From Elusimicrobia bacterium GWC2_61_19 (GTDB lineage: Bacteria > Elusimicrobiota > Elusimicrobia > Elusimicrobiales > UBA9959), in assembly GCA_001799795.1 (NCBI GenBank), contig MGUD01000009.1:1-48152 (forward strand): a DNA stretch of 48,152 nucleotides. Direction: 5' to 3'. This document shows, piece by piece, positions 15,605 to 25,140 of this stretch. A program made the position numbers and the translations under genes. The notes below the pieces were generated by a model that was given only the letters and a program-made list of their open reading frames with translations, had not been told where the DNA came from and did no database searches. Position 1 is the first letter of the stretch. Each line of letters starts with the position of its first letter.

Positions 15605-16431
15605 GCTTTATCCTGGGCCGCGGGCGGGGTCTGGGGCGCGGCCGGAGGCGGCGCCTGGGGCCTGGGGGCTCTGCGCAGCAGAGTTTTTTCCGCCTTGGAG
15701 CGGTACAGCTGATAAAGCATCGCCTCAAGGTCTTTCGGGTCCACGTGCTGCTGCAGCTTGCCGTTGCGCGCCAGCGAGAGGGTGCCGGTCTCCTCGGAGA
15801 CGATGACGATGATGGCGTCGGCCGCCTCGCTCAGGCCGAGCGCGGCGCGGTGGCGCATGCCGAGGATCTTGGAAAGTTCCTGCTGCTCGGTCAGCGGCAG
15901 AATGCAGCCGGCGGCGACGAGCCTGTTGTTGGCTATGACGGCCGCGCCGTCATGCAGAAGGGTGTTGATGTGAAAGACGGTCAGCAGCAGTTCTTTGGAG
16001 ACCGCGCCGTTTATACTGACGCCGGTCTCCACGATGTCGCGCAGGGCCATGTCCTGCTCGAGCACAATCAGCATGCCCATCTTCTCGGCCATGGCCGAGC
16101 GCACGGCCTCCATCATCTCGCCGATAAAGCGGTATTCGGCCGACACCATAACGCGCCCCAGCGGGTTGGAGCCGATGTTGGCCAGGGCGAAGCGGATCTC
16201 CGGCTGAAAAACGACTATCAGCAGCACAATGCCGGCCACCCAGAACTGCCCCACAAGCCAGACGGTGGCTTCGAGATGCAGGAGCTTGGCCAGCGAGGTG
16301 ATCACGGCCAGGATGAACACGCCCCAGATAACCTGCATCGCCCGCGTGCCCTTGAGCAGCAGGATGAGCCGGTACACTATGTAATAGACGACGAATATGT
16401 CGGCCAGCGTTTTTAAGTAGTTCAGGTACAA
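15601..16431 (-). CDS. cdaA: Diadenylate cyclase CdaA
   Basis: This 276-residue membrane enzyme makes c-di-AMP from two ATP. Three transmembrane helices (about 10-28, 33-50, 56-75) precede the DAC domain. The domain carries DGA at 161-163 (LLHDGAAV) and RHR at 193-195 (GMRHRAALG), the two catalytic motifs. The C-terminal 20 residues are a Pro/Ala-rich tail beyond the usual end. It lies 24 bp after ftsH. Its stop overlaps a CdaR-like micro-ORF. Full-length CdaR and glmM, frequent partners, are absent from the window. Confidence 0.95.
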   Translation of the reverse strand: MYLNYLKTLADIFVVYYIVYRLILLLKGTRAMQVIWGVFILAVITSLAKLLHLEATVWLVGQFWVAGIVLLIVVFQPEIRFALANIGSNPLGRVMVSAEYRFIGEMMEAVRSAMAEKMGMLIVLEQDMALRDIVETGVSINGAVSKELLLTVFHINTLLHDGAAVIANNRLVAAGCILPLTEQQELSKILGMRHRAALGLSEAADAIIVIVSEETGTLSLARNGKLQQHVDPKDLEAMLYQLYRSKAEKTLLRRAPRPQAPPPAAPQTPPAAQDKA

Positions 16432-16455
16432 AGTGCCTTCCCTTGTCGGCGGTTT

Positions 16456-18254
<1,799 letters not shown>

Positions 18255-18264
<10 letters not shown>

Positions 18265-18806
18265 GTTTTTATTCCTTCGATGGCTTCTTTAGTAAGGACG
18301 CCGATATAGGGCAGGTTGCGGTAGCGCTCGTTGTAGTCCAGTCCGTAACCGACCACGAATTTATCCGGGATAGTGAAGCCCGTGTATCTGATGGGCACGT
18401 TGGCCTTGCGGCAGCTGGGCTTGTCGAGCAGGGTGCAGATCTCCAGCGACTTGGGCCCGCGGGTCTTCAGGTTCTGCAGCATGTAGTTCATCGTCAGCCC
18501 GGAATCCACGATGTCCTCTATTATCAGTACGTCGCGCCCCTCGATATTTTCCTTGAGGTCCAGGATGGTGCGCACCACGCCGGTGGACTGCGCGCCGGAA
18601 TAGGACGACAGCATCATGAAATCCAGGCGGGCGTCTATGGAGATGTTCTTGGCGAGGTCCGCCATAAAGAACACGCAGCCTTTGAGCACGCCCACCAGGG
18701 TGAGGGCGCGGCCGGCGTAATCTTCGGAGATCCGCGCGCCCAGCTTTTTAATGCCGGCGTTCAGTTCGGAGCCCGATATAAGTATCTCCTGCAGATCTTT
18801 ATGCAT
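18255..18806 (-). CDS. hpt: Hypoxanthine phosphoribosyltransferase
   Basis: This 183-residue purine salvage enzyme converts hypoxanthine or guanine plus PRPP to IMP or GMP. The PRPP-binding motif VLIIEDIVDSGLT lies at 93-105, LKGCVFF at 41-47 and YGLDYNERYRNLPYIG near the end, as in bacterial HPRTs. It is first in an hpt-ftsH-cdaA operon. hpt-ftsH is a widespread pair, often with tilS upstream, which is not here. The promoter should be in the AT-rich gap 18807-18860, but I see no clear boxes. Confidence 0.95.
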
Positions 18807-18860
18807 CAGATGTATATTTTAGGTTTTTTGGAGGTTTTTTGCTATAAGAACCGGGCAAAA

Positions 18861-18890
18861 AGAAGCCCGGGGCTTTTGCCCCGGGCTTTT
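18861..18890 (-). terminator. Strong rho-independent terminator (PLD gene)
   Basis: AGCCCGGGGC (18864-18873) and GCCCCGGGCT (18878-18887) pair perfectly around TTTT. In minus-strand sense the stem is followed by TTCTTTTT. It lies 22 bp past the stop of the phospholipase D-like gene and ends that transcript. It also shields the hpt promoter from read-through. Confidence 0.85.
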
Positions 18891-18912
18891 CAGTTTTGCT
18901 CCCGCAGCCGTG

Positions 18913-20487
18913 TTATTTCTGCAGCTCGGGTTTGGCCGAGAGCTGCGCGTAGAAGAACTGGGACATTATCTGCGACACCAGGCCGGGCTTGGTCTCGAGT
19001 TCCTTGGGGTTGTTGATCTTCTTGGCCGCCGCGAGGTCGTTGGCGAAAGCCGCGTCCAGCTGGGCCACGGAGGCGCGGTCCAGGATGTTCACGTTGACCT
19101 CGGTGTCGATGCGCTCGCCGCGGGGGTGCAGGTTGTAGGACCCGATGTCGGCGAACTCGCCGTCCACGGTCATGAACTTGGAGTGCAGCGTCTGCATGAC
19201 GCCCTGCTTAAGATAGATGTTGACGCCGGACTGCTGCAGGGGGATCAGGCACTTCGCCATCGCGTCCACTATCGGCTTGCCTTCGGCGTCGATGCTCTCT
19301 TTGGAGTTGGTCAGGATGTTGACCTCCACGCCGCGGGCGCGGGCTTCCAGCACGGCCTGGGTCACGGCGGGGATCGCCACGAAGTAGGCGTTCTCGATAT
19401 TGATGTTGCGGGTGGCGCCGTACATCGCTTTCACGATGCTGGTCAGGATAGGGGAGGTCTGGGGCGGGTTCTGCAGGACCACCGCCGCGCGGGCGCTGCC
19501 GCCCTCGTAATCGGCGTCCTGGGGGCCGCGCACGTCTACCGCTTTGTAGCCCAGCTTTCTGGCGTTCACCTGTTTGTTCCAGACGCTGCCGAGCAGGGCC
19601 TTGGCCTGCGCGACCGCGGGGCCGGAGAGGAGGACGTCGGTGTCCCGCCACAGGATGGTGCCGGCCTTATGGGAGTAAACGTCGCCGAAATTCATGCCGC
19701 CGGCGATCGCGTAATTATCGTCGGCTATCATCACCTTCACGTGCCAGATGTCGCCGGAGCGGTCCAGGTCGGTATGGCGCAGCACCTCCAGCCCGGCGTC
19801 CTGCATCATTTTCACGACTTTCTTGCCGTGGCTGGAGGCCACCGTGTCGTCTATCATGATCTGCACCTGCACGCCTTCTTTGTGCTTGGCTATCAGCATC
19901 CGGGCGGCTTCGTAACCGGTGGTGTCGTCATAGAAAGCCCAGCTGGAGATCAGCAGGCTCTTCTTGGCGCCCTTTATCATGGCATCCTTCGCCCTGAAGG
20001 AGTTCTCGCCGTCTATAAGGAAGCGGGTATAGTTGCCGGAAGAGAACTTGGAGCCGGTGGCGGCCTCGAACTCGGCGATGAAGCCCGAGTCGGTGAAAAG
20101 GGAGGGCTGGCCGGCCTGGCGGGCGGGGTAGGCGGCCGACTTGGAAGCCCTTATAACGCGCTCGGAAACGGCCTCGAAGGAAGGGGCGCCCGTGCCTGGG
20201 AACCAGCCGAGGTCGGAGATCTGCGTGCCGAGAGCGTGCCAGATCGTGACGGCGGTGCCGGAGTAGTAAATAGGTTCGGGGCCGCTAAAATTCTGGGAAG
20301 CGGGCTCGGCTACGGGCGCCGCTTCATAGCCTTCCAGGCCAAGAGCGCCGGCCGACTGGCCCAGGTTGCCGCCCAACTCTTCCAGTCTGGTGGCCGGGGC
20401 AGCGCCGCCGTTGGCGGTCTGCGCGACGGAGAACTGGGGGATCATGACACATGAGACCAGGAGTGAGAGGGCGAGTTTCTTGTTTGT
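18913..20487 (-). CDS. Exported phospholipase D-like protein (two HKD motifs)
   Basis: The 524-residue product has a signal sequence: MTNKKLALSLLVSC, which may be a lipobox (LVSC), or a signal peptidase I site near SVAQ. It then has two phospholipase D catalytic motifs, H249-x-K251...D256 followed by GGMN, and H435-x-K437...D442 followed by GSYN. This is the plan of cardiolipin synthase-like and secreted PLD enzymes, which transfer or hydrolyse phosphatidyl groups. It is probably periplasmic or outer-surface. I use the start at 20487. An upstream start at 20517 only adds residues before the signal sequence. It is monocistronic. Confidence 0.9.
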   Translation of the reverse strand, partial: TNKKLALSLLVSCVMIPQFSVAQTANGGAAPATRLEELGGNLGQSAGALGLEGYEAAPVAEPASQNFSGPEPIYYSGTAVTIWHALGTQISDLGWFPGTGAPSFEAVSERVIRASKSAAYPARQAGQPSLFTDSGFIAEFEAATGSKFSSGNYTRFLIDGENSFRAKDAMIKGAKKSLLISSWAFYDDTTGYEAARMLIAKHKEGVQVQIMIDDTVASSHGKKVVKMMQDAGLEVLRHTDLDRSGDIWHVKVMIADDNYAIAGGMNFGDVYSHKAGTILWRDTDVLLSGPAVAQAKALLGSVWNKQVNARKLGYKAVDVRGPQDADYEGGSARAAVVLQNPPQTSPILTSIVKAMYGATRNINIENAYFVAIPAVTQAVLEARARGVEVNILTNSKESIDAEGKPIVDAMAKCLIPLQQSGVNIYLKQGVMQTLHSKFMTVDGEFADIGSYNLHPRGERIDTEVNVNILDRASVAQLDAAFANDLAAAKKINNPKELETKPGLVSQIMSQFFYAQLSAKPELQK

Positions 20488-20549
20488 CATGCTTATAGTA
20501 TACGGCGCAGCCGGCATTTCTTAAAGGGCCATAAAGGCCCGAAGGGCCC

Positions 20550-20578
20550 AAAAAAGGGCCCATCAAAATATGGGCCCT
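20550..20578 (-). terminator. Terminator at the end of the 27-kb minus-strand run
   Basis: AGGGCCCAT (20555-20563) and ATGGGCCCT (20570-20578) form a perfect 9-bp stem. In minus-strand sense it is followed by six T residues (20550-20555). More GGGCCC/GGCC units at 20526-20549 could form further or alternative stems. It lies 138 bp beyond the last gene of the run. Confidence 0.75.
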
Positions 20579-20688
20579 AAGGGCAAACTGAATAATATCA
20601 GCTAATGTCCCCGCGCGCGGGCGGACTTATAAATCCGATTTCACCTATATCTAATCATACCCGTATATCTTGAAAGGGATTTATTCTT

Positions 20689-20712
20689 TATAATATAGAT
20701 ATCTATATTATA
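20689..20712. repeat. Perfect 24-bp AT palindrome
   Basis: The 12 bases on each side of 20700/20701 are exact inverse complements, TATAATATAGAT/ATCTATATTATA. It starts 3 bp past the stop of the CPCC-motif gene and carries a TATAAT hexamer on each strand, but no properly spaced -35 box was found on either side. It may be a protein-binding site, an RNA stem or a cryptic divergent promoter. Confidence 0.7.
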
Positions 20713-20715
20713 GAA

Positions 20716-21021
20716 TTAGTCCAAATCCATGGGATTTATAGGCTTGGAGGTATCCCCGGAGTCCTCTATACGCTTCTTTTCCTGCTTGAACTTCTCCTCC
20801 AGCTCTTTTTTCTTGTCTTCCATGGACTTGCCGGCATTGGTGAAATAATCGTCCAGGCGGCTCTTGTCGGCCTGCATTTTCTTAAAAGCTTCCTTCATGG
20901 GGTCGCCCCCCTCTTTAACCACCGGCTTGTCCCAGTGGCGCAGCACCTTGCCGTTCTTCCTGTCCACCTCTATCCGCGCCTTGCAGCACGGGCAGTCTAT
21001 TAAAAATGTGCCTTCGCTCAT
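20716..21021 (-). CDS. Small CPCC-motif coiled-coil protein
   Basis: I recognise no named family. The 101-residue protein begins with a half zinc-ribbon-like DCPCCKARIEVD (C10, C12, C13). A highly charged helical region follows (about 40-90, KKKELEEKFKQEKKRIE), likely a coiled coil. With only three Cys, metal binding would need dimerisation. It starts 14 bp after queE and ends the minus-strand run. A role in nucleotide modification is possible only by position. Confidence 0.7.
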   Translation of the reverse strand: MSEGTFLIDCPCCKARIEVDRKNGKVLRHWDKPVVKEGGDPMKEAFKKMQADKSRLDDYFTNAGKSMEDKKKELEEKFKQEKKRIEDSGDTSKPINPMDLD

Positions 21022-21035
21022 AACCCCTCCGGTAA

Positions 21036-21740
21036 TTATTTAACGCCCCACAGCGGATGCTGCTGCGGCAGCACTTTCACCCGGCTCAGGACCGACGCCG
21101 CGTAACAGCAGGCCTCTTCCACGAATTTAGCGCCGGGCGGCCTGGCGCCCCCGCGGCGCGCCGTGGCCGGCTGTATAAAAAAAGGAACGCCCGGCCGCGC
21201 GGCAGCCGCCAGGGCCACCGCTTTCTTAAAGTCGGACATTTTAGTTTTCGACGTCACTACGACCTTTATAAAAGTTTTTTGCGGCGCGCGGGCGAGGAAT
21301 TTTTCATGCTCGCGCCAGAAGGCGCCCTGCCCGGTGGAGGACGGAAGTTTTATATCCATGGCTATCACGTCGGCCAGTTTTTCCACCCGGCCCAGCTCCC
21401 GGTGCAGCACCCCGTTGGTCTCCAGGTGCAACTGGAGGCCCGCCTTTTTAAGCGCGGGCGCCACGGCCGTTATGAACCGCCAATGCAGCAGGGGCTCCCC
21501 CCCGGTAAAGGAGACGGCTTTGGCCTTGCCGGCCCGGGCCAGTTTGACGACCAGCGCCGCCGCCTCGGCGGGGAGCAGCCCGTAGGCCGAGGCGCTGTCC
21601 AGCGCGGCGGGTTCGTCGCAATAGGAGCAGGCCAGGTTGCAGCCGGCGAAGCGCAGGAATACCTGCCGCTGCCCGGCATAAAGGCCCTCCCCCTGAACGG
21701 AGCAGAAGATGTCGGCTATCGGCGTCTTTATTTTTTTCAT
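21036..21740 (-). CDS. queE: 7-carboxy-7-deazaguanine synthase QueE
   Basis: This 234-residue radical-SAM enzyme contracts 6-carboxytetrahydropterin to 7-carboxy-7-deazaguanine in queuosine and archaeosine-type base synthesis. The cluster ligands are C34, C38 and C41 (CX3CX2C, GCNLACSYC). VQGEGLYAG and the SAM-site GGEPLL are also characteristic of QueE. Its start overlaps the queC stop by 4 bp. queD and queF are not in the window. Confidence 0.95.
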   Translation of the reverse strand: MKKIKTPIADIFCSVQGEGLYAGQRQVFLRFAGCNLACSYCDEPAALDSASAYGLLPAEAAALVVKLARAGKAKAVSFTGGEPLLHWRFITAVAPALKKAGLQLHLETNGVLHRELGRVEKLADVIAMDIKLPSSTGQGAFWREHEKFLARAPQKTFIKVVVTSKTKMSDFKKAVALAAAARPGVPFFIQPATARRGGARPPGAKFVEEACCYAASVLSRVKVLPQQHPLWGVK

Positions 21741-22417
21741 TTCCCGGCCGCGGGGTCGGCGAAGCCGGCTTCCGCGAAACCTTTCGCCCGCAGTTTGCAG
21801 GAGTCGCAGCGGCCGCAGGGCCGCCGGCCGCCCCGGTAGCAGGACCAGGTCAGCTCCAGCGGGGCGCCCAGTTTAACGCCGAGCCTGGCGATGCCGGCCT
21901 TGCTGAGTTTTATCAGCGGGGTAAGGAGTTTTATTTTTTTGCCGCCGGCGCCGCTGCGCGTGCCGTAAGCGGCCGCCCGCTCCAGGGCGCGGTAGAATTC
22001 GGGGCGGCAGTCCGGGTAGCCGGAATAATCCAGCACGTTGGGGCCCAGCACCACGGCCTCGGCCCCTTCGGCGTCCGCCAGCGAAAAACCCACCGAGGCG
22101 AAGACCAGGTTGCGCCCCGGCACATAGGTGGACGGGATCTCGCCGGAGCCGCCTATCTTTGAGATCTTTACGTCGGGCAGTTTCAGTTCTTTATTGACCA
22201 GGGAACAGCCGCCGAACCAGGGGAAAGCCAGTTTTATCTCGTAGAGCTTTACGCCCAGGCGGCGGGCTATGGCGCGGGCGGCCGCGTTCTCGCGCGCGTG
22301 GCGCTGGCCGTAATCGAAGGAGACCGCCAGGCAGTCGTAACCTTTTGAGACGGCCCAGCACAGCGCGGTGGTGGAATCCAGTCCGCCCGAGAACAGAACT
22401 ACGGCTTTCTTCTTCAT
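21737..22417 (-). CDS. queC: 7-cyano-7-deazaguanine synthase QueC
   Basis: This 226-residue PP-loop ATP pyrophosphatase turns the QueE product and ammonia into preQ0. SGGLDS (10-15) is the ATP loop. The C-terminus has four Cys (CYRGG, then CGRCDSC), the structural zinc site. It overlaps the start of queE and the stop of the ComB-like gene by 4 bp each, so the three are tightly coupled. Confidence 0.95.
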   Translation of the reverse strand: MKKKAVVLFSGGLDSTTALCWAVSKGYDCLAVSFDYGQRHARENAAARAIARRLGVKLYEIKLAFPWFGGCSLVNKELKLPDVKISKIGGSGEIPSTYVPGRNLVFASVGFSLADAEGAEAVVLGPNVLDYSGYPDCRPEFYRALERAAAYGTRSGAGGKKIKLLTPLIKLSKAGIARLGVKLGAPLELTWSCYRGGRRPCGRCDSCKLRAKGFAEAGFADPAAGK

Positions 22418-23118
22418 ACGGCGTTCTCCACTATGCCCGAGCCTGCCTTGAATTTTATCCTGGGAACGGCTTTCATATAGCCCTTCCTGAGCACCAGTTC
22501 CATGTCGCGCTTGCCCGTCTCCGGCCTGAAGGCCATGAAGTCCAGAACGCGGCCGCTGGCGTGTATCTCCTCGAGCGCCGCGGGGAAGGCGTCGCGCCCT
22601 TCCAGTTCCTCTTCCAGGGCGCGGGCGCAGATCATGTCCTCCACGTGCCGGTTGTCGTAGAACAGGCAGGCGGGCACGATCAGCGTCGGCTTGGGGTCTT
22701 TCAGACAGTAGGCCGCCAGCGCCGGGAAATTGGCGAAACAGGCCACCAGGATCTCGTCGGCCAGCAGCAGCGAGGCCGCGGCCGGGGAACCGGAATTGGT
22801 GACGCTGAGCGCGGGCCGGGCCGGGTCGGACCCGTAAAGAGCGGTATACGGGGAATTATCGTAATGCTCAACGCCCGGCCCCAGGTCCATCTCGGAGAAC
22901 AGGTCGGCGTCCTTGACGGCGCGGCGCGCCGCCAGGGCCAGGGACGGCACGGCGTAAACCCGCACGTCGCGGCGGCCGCTTTCCAGCAGGGCGCAGATGG
23001 TATTGGAGAACCTGAACAGGTCTATCACTATGCCGCGGCCGCGCCAGACGCTGGCCTGCGCGGCGTCGAGCGCGATGGTGATCTTATTTTGCCGTTGGGG
23101 TGGAAGCTGCTGTGACAT
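22414..23118 (-). CDS. ComB-like phosphatase (2-phosphosulfolactate phosphatase family)
   Basis: The 234-residue protein matches the ComB pattern: IVIDLFRFSNTICALLESG (family: VIDVLRATTT...ENG), TNSGSPAA and the acidic DNRHVEDMICA near 159-169. ComB enzymes are Mg-dependent and remove phosphate from 2-phospho-3-sulfolactate in coenzyme M-type pathways, but bacterial relatives are mostly uncharacterised. It overlaps queC by 4 bp at its end and a lipoprotein gene by 35 bp at its start. A role near queuosine precursors is suggested by context only. The first 12 residues may not be part of the native protein if a later start is used. Confidence 0.75.
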   Translation of the reverse strand: MSQQLPPQRQNKITIALDAAQASVWRGRGIVIDLFRFSNTICALLESGRRDVRVYAVPSLALAARRAVKDADLFSEMDLGPGVEHYDNSPYTALYGSDPARPALSVTNSGSPAAASLLLADEILVACFANFPALAAYCLKDPKPTLIVPACLFYDNRHVEDMICARALEEELEGRDAFPAALEEIHASGRVLDFMAFRPETGKRDMELVLRKGYMKAVPRIKFKAGSGIVENAV

Positions 23119-23515
23119 ATTTTATGGCCAGGGCGCTTATGTAGACCTCCGGCTCCTGGTAAACGCCCATCTGGGGGCCGGACTCTACGGAATCCAGAGT
23201 TATTATAACACCGTCCGCGCCCATGGCGGCGGCCGCCTTGCGGGCCTCGGACTTCAGCTTCTCCGTCTTTGCCCCGCCCGCCCCGGCGCCTACGCGGGGG
23301 CTGTGGATTATACCTATGCCGCCCCAGGGGGCGCGGGTCGACTCGCGCGAGGCGAACACCTCCACCTCGCGCCAGTCACGCGCGGGAAACCAGGGGCCTA
23401 CCTGTATTATGTCCAATTTTGTGGAAGCGCAGGCGGCTAGCGCCAGCAGGGCCGCGGCAAGAAAGGCGGCCTTGTATGCCTGCGCGCGCGCGGTACCGGG
23501 AACGGGGCCCATCAC
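23084..23515 (-). CDS. Small predicted lipoprotein
   Basis: The 143-residue product has a signal sequence with lipobox LAAC (C29), so lipidation and membrane anchoring are likely. The mature part shows VEVFASRES and, near 95-108, AAAAMGADGVIITL. This pattern resembles small envelope lipoproteins that begin a strand-helix-strand fold (the YbjQ/RcsF/DUF4156 type). Similarity is impressionistic. The second Met (23512) is an equally good start. It lies 7 bp after hicA, and its end overlaps the ComB-like gene. Confidence 0.7.
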   Translation of the reverse strand: MMGPVPGTARAQAYKAAFLAAALLALAACASTKLDIIQVGPWFPARDWREVEVFASRESTRAPWGGIGIIHSPRVGAGAGGAKTEKLKSEARKAAAAMGADGVIITLDSVESGPQMGVYQEPEVYISALAIKYVTAASTPTAK

Positions 23516-23522
23516 ACTGCCG

Positions 23523-23708
23523 TCAGGGCTGGTCTACGCCGAGGTCGCGGCAGATCTTCCTGACGGTAAAATCGGCGATCTCGGTATGCCTGGTAACGGG
23601 AACTTCCTTATTGGTCACCGGGTTCACGAAGACGGAATACTTGCCGCCCTCCCGGGAAAGCTCACAGCCCTTGCTGACAAGATGTCTAACCAGATCCTTG
23701 CGTTTCAT
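23523..23708 (-). CDS. hicA: Orphan HicA-family protein with Tyr at catalytic position
   Basis: The 61-residue protein has the HicA/YcfA mRNA-interferase layout: MKRKDLVRHLVSKGC, REGGKYSVFVNP and TRHTEIADFTVRKICRDLG. In this family the residue after GG[KNR] is usually the catalytic His. Here codon TAT gives Y24, one transition from CAT, so RNase activity may be lost. No HicB antitoxin is visible in the 90 bp upstream or in the downstream gene. It could be an inactive relic, a domesticated RNA-binding protein or a toxin tolerated without antitoxin. Confidence 0.8.
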   Translation of the reverse strand: MKRKDLVRHLVSKGCELSREGGKYSVFVNPVTNKEVPVTRHTEIADFTVRKICRDLGVDQP

Positions 23709-23798
23709 AGATACCTCTTACGGGGCGGGTGAACTAGCGCGCCCCGTACGTATATTTTAGCAATTCTGAGAGGCGGGAAAGCGGGCGGAGCCGCCGGT

Positions 23799-24287
23799 TC
23801 AATCCTGGCTGCGCGGTATGCGGCCGACCAGTTTCCAGGCCACGCCGGTCTTGCCGGCGGTCACCTGAACGAAAGCTATGCTGCCGTCATCCGGGCTTTC
23901 GAAGACCAGCAGCGTGCGGCCGGCTTCGTTCATGACGCCCTTCAGCTGGCCGTAGGAGGACGGCATGCCGCCCGGCACGGCGGGGTCTTCCTGCTCGCCG
24001 TCGCGGGCGGCGGCGGAGAAGCGCCCGTTTTCTTCCTGCTCGGATCTGGAATCTATCATCACCACCGATTCTTCGGCGTCCTGTTCGGCCGGTTTGGCCT
24101 CGGCGGGTTTGGGCGTTTCGGCGCGGACGGACTTCTTGGCCGGGGCCGCGGCGGCGGCGGCCGGTTTGGCCCGCGCGGCCGTCTTTTTCGCGTCGGCCGG
24201 CTTGGCCGCGGCCGCCGGGTCCGTGCCTTGCGCGTAAACGGCCTGAGCGCCAGCCAGCAGCAACAGCGTAAATATGGTTTTTTTCAT
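23799..24287 (-). CDS. Exported Ala/Pro-rich protein of unknown function
   Basis: The 162-residue product has a signal peptide (about 1-19, AVYA). A low-complexity Ala/Lys/Pro region (about 22-70) and an acidic stretch follow, then a compact C-terminal part (about 105-158, LLVFESPDDGSIAFVQV and GVAWKLVGRI) predicted to be beta-rich. It resembles many small periplasmic proteins with disordered linkers. No family is recognised. It lies 27 bp after murI in the same run. The low-complexity part is typical of GC-rich genomes and gives no function. Confidence 0.65.
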   Translation of the reverse strand: MKKTIFTLLLLAGAQAVYAQGTDPAAAAKPADAKKTAARAKPAAAAAAPAKKSVRAETPKPAEAKPAEQDAEESVVMIDSRSEQEENGRFSAAARDGEQEDPAVPGGMPSSYGQLKGVMNEAGRTLLVFESPDDGSIAFVQVTAGKTGVAWKLVGRIPRSQD

Positions 24288-24314
24288 GATCCTGCCTCCG
24301 TAACGTTCCGCGTC

Positions 24315-25118
24315 TTAGAACCGCTTCACGGCCACTTTCCCGGTCTTTATCCCCAGCAATTTAAGCGCGAGGCCTGAAAATCTTTCCGGGGCGTCGCTCA
24401 CTATGAATTCGGAGCGTCCTTTTCCGCCGCCTTTGAGCAGCCCGCCGCGTTCAAGTTCGCGTCTGGCGCTGGCGGCGGCGACGCGCGCCGAATCCACTAT
24501 GCGCGTATGCGGGCCCATCACCCCGGCTATGATCTTCTTCAGCAGCGGGTAATGGGTGCAGCCCAGTATCAGCGCGTCTATCTTCTTCCCGCGGAAAGGG
24601 GCCAGGTATTCGCGGGCGACCAGCGCGGCCACCGGCTTGGCGCACCAGCCCTCTTCCACCAGCGGAACGAACAGCGGACAGGCTTTTTCAGTGACCCTCA
24701 CGCGCGCGCCGGCCGCGGCGAGGGCCTTGGAATACGCCCGGCTGTTCACCGTGGCCGACGTGCCCGTCACCAGCACCCGGCCGCCGGGCGGCACGGCTTT
24801 CAGCGCGGCCTCCACTCCGGGGACGATGACGCCCAGCACCGGCACGGGAGAAATTTTACGGATCTCTTCCAGGGCCAGCGAAGAGGCCGTGTTGCAGGCC
24901 ACCACCAGCAGCTTGATCTTTTTTTCCAGCAGGAACGCGGTGATCTCTTTCGAAAAAGCTATGACGGCCTCGGCCGACTTGGTCCCGTAGGGGACGCGCG
25001 CCGTGTCGCCGAAATAGACCAGGTTCTCGGCGGGCAGCAGGGCGCGCAGGGCCTTGAAGACGGTAAGCCCGCCCAGCCCCGAGTCGAAGATCCCTATCGG
25101 CCTTTCTTTGTTCTTCAT
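24315..25118 (-). CDS. murI: Glutamate racemase
   Basis: The 267-residue cytoplasmic enzyme makes D-glutamate for peptidoglycan. IGIFDSGLGG begins the protein (D12). VVACNTAS holds the first catalytic Cys (C75) and LGCTHYP the second (C187), with YFGDTARVPYG between D12 and C75. All are diagnostic for MurI. It follows the amidase gene by 22 bp, so wall precursor and wall turnover genes are neighbours. Confidence 0.95.
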   Translation of the reverse strand: MKNKERPIGIFDSGLGGLTVFKALRALLPAENLVYFGDTARVPYGTKSAEAVIAFSKEITAFLLEKKIKLLVVACNTASSLALEEIRKISPVPVLGVIVPGVEAALKAVPPGGRVLVTGTSATVNSRAYSKALAAAGARVRVTEKACPLFVPLVEEGWCAKPVAALVAREYLAPFRGKKIDALILGCTHYPLLKKIIAGVMGPHTRIVDSARVAAASARRELERGGLLKGGGKGRSEFIVSDAPERFSGLALKLLGIKTGKVAVKRF

Positions 25119-25140
25119 CGTCTGGCCGCGCTCCGCCGGC

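Noticed and set aside
18910-20454. 514-codon plus-strand frame opposite the phospholipase D-like gene
   Set aside because: It is antisense to both HKD motifs, which fix the coding strand as minus.
23709-23798. Possible HicB antitoxin upstream of hicA
   Set aside because: The 90-bp gap is too short for HicB and shows no HicB-like frame.
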